A stretch of 64,000 nt of DNA from the NCBI GenBank assembly GCA_964023205.1, contig OZ026837.1, forward strand, positions 8,474,088 through 8,538,087. Reading direction: 5' to 3'. The translations under genes and the position numbers were made by a program. Below, piece by piece: positions 58,007 through 64,000 of this stretch (within the stretch, counting starts at the first letter, position 1; each line of letters starts with the position of its first letter). Under the pieces are notes generated by a model. The model was not told the origin of the DNA, searched no databases, and saw only the letters and a program-made list of their open reading frames with translations. This DNA is from Lutraria lutraria (lineage: Eukaryota; Mollusca; Bivalvia; Venerida; Mactridae).

Positions 58007-59426
58007 TTCCGTTTTCAGTCGAAATTGTAAACAATTTTGTGTTTTGTGTTTTCGTGTCAGTGATAAAGAGTACGTGTGACTGTGTAAAAAAGAAATTGAA
58101 ATCAAACCGGGATAGGTCAACACGAATAAGTGGTCAAAACCGGAAGTGAAAAGCATGCTAGCCCTTGCACAGTTCAATTGCACGAAATCTTGGGTGTACT
58201 CTTTAAACTCAGGCAAATAAGTAAATGTCGATAACATTCAAATAAAGTCGCCGTTAACCCTCTAAAACAGGTCATGAAGTATGTAAAATTTCTTTTTTGG
58301 CCACAAGTTTAAAATATGAAATAAAAATACATCAAACAAGAAGTCGATAATAAGTGGTATATAGATCAAAATGCAAAATGTACATGGCTTTTCAATATAC
58401 AGATAAAGTTTACTAACCCGTGCGTATACATGTACGCTACGAAACTAAAATGGCGAGTGCGTGTTATTGCAGTGAACTCTGGGTTGGGTCATGTATTATA
58501 TAAGATAAATATGACCGTACCAGCCCGGACTGAAATAATATTAGTATCTATGATGATAATGGTGGGATGATATACCTGTTGCCATGATAAGATTACTAAT
58601 AAATTGGGAATAATAACAAAATAAAATAGCCCTATGACATTAGAATAGAAAGAAATGACACAATGAAATAAGATAATTTTACCTGTAAGAACAGGTACTG
58701 GACCTGTTAGAGGTGCTCATCGTGTTTTCTAAGGTATATCAAAAGGTTGCGTCATCATCTAAATATGCTATTCTGCAGGAATTGAATTATAGTTAAATGT
58801 AATTGAAGCTTTGTAACACACACCTCTGTTCTGTAGAGTTGCTCAGGACTGACTGAGGAAGATGCTCTATGAATGGCCTTGTATATATTCTCGTTACTAT
58901 AACACTTGTGAAACGCTTGAGCTACTCAAATTCGGCTGTCTTCGCCGACACCGTGGTACCATCTCCATGTCATCGTACTGTAATACGGTGGTTACACGAT
59001 GGCACTGAGAGGGCTTCAAGTAGTCGTGTTGCCTTCTGAAGACAATCAGGCGGCTTCTTGTTTTCTTCGTATTGTCTTCGTATGACAAATATGTTCTATG
59101 ACACCGATGATTACACGAAGAAAATACGATGATGACACGATTAAACGAATTGCCCTCACGATGGCAATGCGGGGGCAAAATGAACTCACGAATTCAACAC
59201 GAACATGATCCTTCGCGTGGACCTCTGGCAATTCTTTTGCATGCCAAAGATTTTGTCACCGCACACGCAGTTGGTGCCGAAACCTGAGAAACTCAACCGG
59301 CGGTCATACGATGGCTTACGATGCCCTCACGAATGGCCCGATGTTATTACGATCACATCCGAATTTGAAAATTAACTTTATCGTGTGTCCATCTGGTGTC
59401 TATTTCGGGACAGTGTGACGCCTGCA

Positions 59427-60088
59427 TTAGAATATTATAGACACAAATGTATTGTCAGTAAGTTAAACGTAAATCACAAGCACAAAATAACACCCTTATT
59501 TGAACAAATGGTACTAAATTATGAATGAATATGCTTTGATAATATAGCATAGAAAAGATTACAGAAGGCATTAAAAAAAATCTAGTCTGATAAATAAAAT
59601 AACATTTGTGTTTTTGACTATAATGGGACAACATATCAGACGCGTTTTGGCTGTAATAATGCTTCTAGTATAATCGCGATCATCACCACAATTCATGCGA
59701 AAGTAATAGAACCTAACGACTGATAGAATGTTTCTTCAGCATGGCGATTATTTTGTTTAATTGTAAACGTAACATTTAGTCTCAACTAATATCGCAGCAT
59801 TGCTCTCATGAGCAAAGCATTAAAACTATTACAAAATGACTGACTGAAACAGTGTTAGGATTTGACGTGTGATAGCCAGTCGAATTGTTCAGAAGCAGTA
59901 ATCGGATTAAAGCCCAACGTAAATAAAAGCAAATAATTGGTTTGGCAGTTCAGTGACTACTGGTGTTAGGACCAACTTAATGACTTAACTACTAATATTC
60001 GGCTGAGCTAGAGTAGCAGTTAATATATGGCAAAGCTAGAATCCCATTTAATTAATGTGTAATTAAAAAGGTGGTCTCCATTCCATAC
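59427..60088. other. Intronic sequence
   Basis: No exon or repeat is recognised. If an exon is missing between 60.09 and 52.94 kb it would be here or in 53.6-55.7 kb. Confidence 0.4.
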
Positions 60089-60941
60089 TTGCATTGTCTG
60101 CTGATAATTAACGCTAATACCATTAACGAGTGATAATCCAATTACTCGTGGTTTTATCTGAAGATTCAGTTCATCTTTAAGAGACGTGAACAGTGGTAAT
60201 TCAAGAAGAAGGTCACGGCTTTCTTCTGGAATCATCAGAAATACGGTACCACCAGAATCTTGACAAAGATCAGCAATAATACAAAATTTTCTTCCCTCTA
60301 ATAATGATGGTAAGTTTATTTCAATTCCATAAATTTCTAGTGAAAATCCAGTGTCGAACCGGAACACCGCGTAAAGATGGCTATCGATAACCGGTGCACC
60401 CGAACATTCCGTCAACGTATCAATGTTACGTCCATATATCAGATCGCTTTTCATGTCTTGAACGGCAATTGCTGAATTGTTAGATTTTTCGAATTGTAAC
60501 CAATTCGGAAGTTGTGAAAAAAGGGCCCTGAAATACGTTTTTGAGAAAGAATCTGCCGAAATGAAATCAAATGTATCTGATTCGCCGAATACATAGGTCT
60601 CACAATCTGGAGAGACCAATTTTGAGATTTTCAGTGTGCTGTTAATGACTTCAAAGTCAGAATTGTGACTGAAATCGAACGTGTTACTTGTTACTGACAC
60701 TGTTATTCCTTTTAGCGAAACTGGCAAAGAAAATGAATTAATGTTTACGTAGGTAATTCCAAAAGTGTAAAATGTATTCTCATCCGCCTCCTATGTATAC
60801 CATTCCGATGTCGATGCAAGTTTGACTTCAACATCTCTTCCCTCTATGCAACGAGTAAGAAGCACCTCTAAACATGGCTTCGCCAAATGTTGGCTTGGTA
60901 TGGACCATTTCTCAAATACAGTTAGACCATTGTTCATACCT
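60089..60941 (-). CDS. Large mosaic receptor gene: unrecognised extracellular region, one in-frame TAG
   Basis: After the acceptor TTTACGCAG, phase 1 joins the preceding EGF exon. The frame reads MNNGLTVFEKWSIPSQHLAK, then TRCIEGRDVEVKLASTSEWY, then T and TAG (60,791-60,793). It continues open for about 235 codons: ITVSVTSNTFDFSHNSDFEV, SLEIYGIEINLPSLLEGRKF, ELNLQIKPRVIGLSLVNGIS. Paired cysteines (CETY, CSGA, FCIIADLC) and alternating hydrophobics suggest a beta-rich secreted domain; I cannot name it. The 3' limit is a guess (CAA/GTATGG); the open frame itself runs to 60,020. Confidence 0.6.
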
Positions 60942-61404
60942 GCGTAAACTAAGAACTTGTTAATGGAGTTTATTACCCTGTGTCTAGTTTGTTAAAAAAT
61001 AGTGATATAATGACATAATGATAACATCATAAAATGATTTTACACTCGTAGTAGAATAATCATAATCAAATAAGAAGGTACACGAAATTACAAGTGTAGC
61101 AGCCGACAAATAGACAATAAACAAAATATTTTTGTTTCCCTGAACGCCATTCAGGCCTCTAGAATTATCTTTGTACATTATGTGTATATAGCTTGATTTT
61201 ATAACACACGTGTTCACTGAAAACACGTCAGTATACATCGTTATATCCGGTATCAGTAAAAGAATAGTGATCGGATTCATTAAAGGGCCAACTTTTAATC
61301 ATTGACCGAATAAGTAAAATAATGTTCGTAGATACATATCACTCGCTACTTCAAGGCGAACAAATCTATTCTCTTAATGCCGTATTGTTAACACATTTTA
61401 TTAC

Positions 61405-61530
61405 CTCCAATGCACGATCGTCCATCGTCTTGAACAACACGGTCATCAAAGCAACTACAATTAAAAGAACCATCCGTATTTGTACAATTGTCTTGGCACC
61501 CTCCATTGAATTCTGAACATTCATCTAAGT
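61405..61530 (-). CDS. Large mosaic receptor gene: EGF exon
   Basis: A 126-nt phase 1-1 exon between GATTGCAG and GTAATA. It reads LDECSEFNGGCQDNCTNTDG then SFNCSCFDDRVVQDDGRSC: a complete calcium-binding EGF domain with six cysteines. Confidence 0.85.
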
Positions 61531-62087
61531 CTGCAATCATGAACAGTTGTGATCGATAGTCAAAATGTGAATCATCAGATGTAAGTAAAAGTGTACTTTG
61601 ATGGGTTACTTCCCTTTAGTTAAGAAAATAGCATCAACATTTTGAAACGTCGTTGATATTTGAAATTCGAATCTATATAAATCGGGAGAATTCTCATCAC
61701 CGTTTAAACATGAGGTAACACGACATTATCGAGTTATCGAGTAAATTCATAAAAGTGGTTTACTGTTTTACACATGATTTGTTTTAAGCCTACGCAAAGC
61801 TACTCTAACTTAAATGAACAATAATACTTTGACAGACATACATGTGTATCCTCATTGTTGTCATAACAACGGCGTTGGAAGATTAGTTTAAATGCGTATA
61901 AATCTGCAGTAGTACTTTTCCTTTTTTCGCAGCAAAAAATATCTTGAGACAAAATAATGAAGGTCGAACAGCATTAGCTCCTTCTACGATAGAAAAACTA
62001 AATATATATGACGGTTCTGAACATATGAAAGGTAACAAGCATGGTCTTTGAGATAGGGAGCTTACTAACACTAGATACAAATTTTAC

Positions 62088-62201
62088 CAGTTTCACAGAA
62101 GGTGCCCGTATAACCAGAGGAACAAATGCATGTGAATGAGTTGAGTCCATTTGAACACTCTCCGCCATGATGGCATTCGACGTCCTGACATTCATCTATA
62201 T
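62088..62201 (-). CDS. Large mosaic receptor gene: EGF exon
   Basis: A 114-nt phase 1-1 exon between TTTATCAG and GTAAAA. It reads IDECQDVECHHGGECSNGLN then SFTCICSSGYTGTFCETG, an EGF domain ending in the GYTG.FCE pattern of Notch/Delta-type repeats. Confidence 0.85.
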
Positions 62202-62469
62202 CTGATAAAGGAGATCATACATGAAAATAATACATTTTAACTTATACTGGTGACTAAATTTAACATTTTGATATAATATTGTGCTAAAGAATTTGCTTCA
62301 AATCAAGTCGATTATTTACACAATGGAAAGGAAGCCGATGGCGGTGTTTTCACATCACGATTTTAAATAAATAATATGACTTAAAATGATTTATCAGATG
62401 TAGGACAAGGTGACGGGGAGCAGTAACAGGACAATTTATATATACAATATATAAAACATGTATACTGAC

Positions 62470-62592
62470 CTTCACATGTGAAACCATTGTCTGAGAGAAC
62501 ATACCCACTTGGACATGTACAACTATAACTCCCCACATGATTCATACATCCGTTTGAACAACCAGATACATCCTCAGCACATTCATCTATAT
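62470..62592 (-). CDS. Large mosaic receptor gene: EGF exon
   Basis: A 123-nt phase 1-1 exon between TTAATCAG and GTCAGT. It reads IDECAEDVSGCSNGCMNHVG then SYSCTCPSGYVLSDNGFTCE, a calcium-binding EGF domain. Confidence 0.85.
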
Positions 62593-63297
62593 CTGATTAA
62601 TTAAGGGTATAATTGTAAATACAATATTAAAGGCACGATAAGAAAGTCATGGATATGAAGCTACGTGGCTGGGTATCATAATGCAATTTGTCCTGTTTAT
62701 TTCGTCTTGTTGACCATTTTATGAACTGCAATGTAATGCAAGCATTATTGTCAAATACCCTTCGACTAGAAGCTACATGCAAAGTCTGCGTTACAAATCA
62801 AAGGCTATTACACCAGAATATAAAAATCTAGTCCATCGCAATGTTTTATGTTTTTTTTCGGATTTTGTTTCAAACGGACATCACAGCGAAGGAGATATTG
62901 ACAAGGAAATTTCTATCCGACGGCTTCTCTTGAACAATTCAACCACATACATCAGTAACTAGAACATTCCGCTGAGTGACATAGCATGCTGTCTCACATA
63001 TCGCATACATATGCATTATTTTGAAATGATTATCACATGCCTGTATGGAAGTCTTTTTAAGTATCATAATTAGACAACGTTACTCCGTCCTACTAACATT
63101 TCTGCCTTTCTTTTTTTACTTTCCGCATGATTGCAAAAAAATGGATTGATTTCCATACTTAGCCAATGATAACGACATTTTGTCTTCGTTGCAAAGGTTT
63201 ATACTGTGAACACCATTGGAAGGCCTGGGATAATGGCCCGCTCATATCGTATACTGCAGTAACTGTTGTATTCGATTTTATAAGAAACAGAACTTAC

Positions 63298-63411
63298 CAT
63301 GGCATTCAGATCCGTTGATTAGTCGATAACCGGATTTACAATCACACTGATATGATCCTTGTTCATTCAAACAAAGTTGATCACATGGTGAAGCTGCGCA
63401 CTCGTCTATAT
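63298..63411 (-). CDS. Large mosaic receptor gene: first EGF exon in the window
   Basis: A 114-nt phase 1-1 exon between TGATACAG and GTAAGT. It reads IDECAASPCDQLCLNEQGSY then QCDCKSGYRLINGSECH, a calcium-binding EGF domain. It begins in phase 1, so the gene continues upstream past the right edge; no signal peptide is in the window. Confidence 0.85.
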
Positions 63412-63589
63412 CTGTATCAATAATGGCAACGTATAGCTTATAGAATATTTAAATAATGCAGATTGTGAAAGCACATATGAATATGAATTACTCTATAGCA
63501 GATTGCGTCAGCGATTATCAAATAATGATTCAATGGTATATTCTGCTGGCAATGAAGTACTTTTCCCTTGGGCTAAACGTAGCCAGGGT

Positions 63590-63780
63590 ATCTGCGTCTT
63601 TTGAAGCATTAACGGTGGATAAAGACACCAGGCGTTCACCTGGATAGCACCATCGACCTTTCGTGAGGCAGTTGGACAGCTTCCATGTTCTTTTTGTAGT
63701 CCCGGGTGGGATTTGAACTCATGGTCGTGGGTGACTGATGATAACTATTCAGAAACAAAAACCACTCGGACCAAGTGTTT
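63590..63780 (-). mobile_element. tRNA-derived SINE
   Basis: On the minus strand, ACTTGGTCCGAGTGGTTTTT looks like the 5' part of a Leu/Ser-type tRNA. GACCATGAGTTCAAATCCCA about 50 nt later resembles box B. The body AACATGGAAGCTGTCCAACT and AACGCCTGGTGTCTTTATCC matches the SINE at 12.95-13.2 kb. Confidence 0.65.
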
Positions 63781-64000
63781 TCCAAGTTGTTTTCCAGTTT
63801 ACTAGACAGCTGTCATCGCAGACTCGCAATAGTTATACAGGGTTATAAGTTATGTGCAACAGTATCTGAGTTATTTGCAATATGTTTTCTAACATTTCGC
63901 AGCAACGTTCTCTTAAGCTCGTTAGTTACTGTGCTATATATTCTAAATAAGGGAATCTACTGGGAAGGGTAATTGTAACCGTTTTCGAAACATTTCGGAT

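Larger units (their letters stand above)
55755..59426 (-). mobile_element. PIF/Harbinger-type DNA transposon, defective
   Basis: The left end, TACAGGCGTCACACTGTCCC, and the reverse complement of the right end, TGCAGGCGTCACACTGTCCC, are terminal inverted repeats that continue for about 40 bp. TTA flanks both sides (55,752-55,754 and 59,427-59,429), the 3-bp target duplication typical of Harbinger. Many ACGATGG/ACGAAGG subterminal motifs lie at both ends. Inside are a decayed HARBI1-like nuclease (56,210-56,575) and a decayed Tc1-like transposase (57,053-58,006). It sits in an intron of the large gene. Confidence 0.8.

Noticed and set aside
60783..60800. A tiny intron that could remove the TAG near 60.79 kb
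   Set aside because: The only GT...AG pair around the stop spans about 10 nt, far below a workable intron.

Overview
The window is animal nuclear DNA, most probably from a bivalve mollusc. It is AT-rich, with small phase-matched exons bounded by GT/AG introns, long introns full of transposable elements, and tRNA-headed SINE and dispersed repeats of a kind I associate with bivalves. No database could be searched, so the taxon is an inference. There is no rRNA, functional tRNA, CRISPR array or bacterial operon.

The right 40 kb (about 23.5 to 63.4 kb, minus strand) is dominated by one very large gene for a mosaic transmembrane protein; its 5' end lies beyond the right edge. I assembled 19 exons by splice sites and reading phase, about 10.3 kb of coding sequence. 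From N to C terminus the protein has four EGF domains, an unrecognised extracellular region, a 1,045-codon exon with coiled-coil, Cys-cluster, amphipathic-helix and dibasic segments ending in an Ig domain, two EGF domains, 38 tandem calcium-binding EGF domains in one 4.7-kb exon, a SEA domain over three exons, a Cys-containing segment, a Thr-rich stalk encoded by a 26-nt exon, a transmembrane helix and a short basic cytoplasmic tail. Three in-frame stop codons (near 60.79, 48.67 and 44.80 kb) interrupt otherwise open, correctly phased exons, so this copy may be a recent pseudogene or null allele. The join between the 60-kb and 52.9-kb exons is not resolved by phase.

The left 24 kb has a full-length LINE (1,397-9,180) with two intact ORFs, a poly(A) tail and a target-site duplication. 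It is inserted into one arm of an older palindromic element. Further right, a block carrying a signal-peptide exon is present twice (about 10.9-12.3 and 18.6-20.3 kb). The left copy is open; the right copy has a stop at codon 2. Between and beyond them lie SINEs, three hairpin (MITE-like) elements, a decayed LINE reverse-transcriptase fragment and a decayed mariner transposase.

The introns of the large gene hold three copies of an unusual dispersed element with arrays of the 12-bp palindrome TTGCCATGGCAA, a small MITE nested in an older repeat, tRNA-like SINEs, and a 3.67-kb PIF/Harbinger element (55,755-59,426, TTA duplication) that contains a decayed Tc1-like transposase gene. A possible first exon of another secreted-protein gene lies on the plus strand at 36,338 inside the longest intron.
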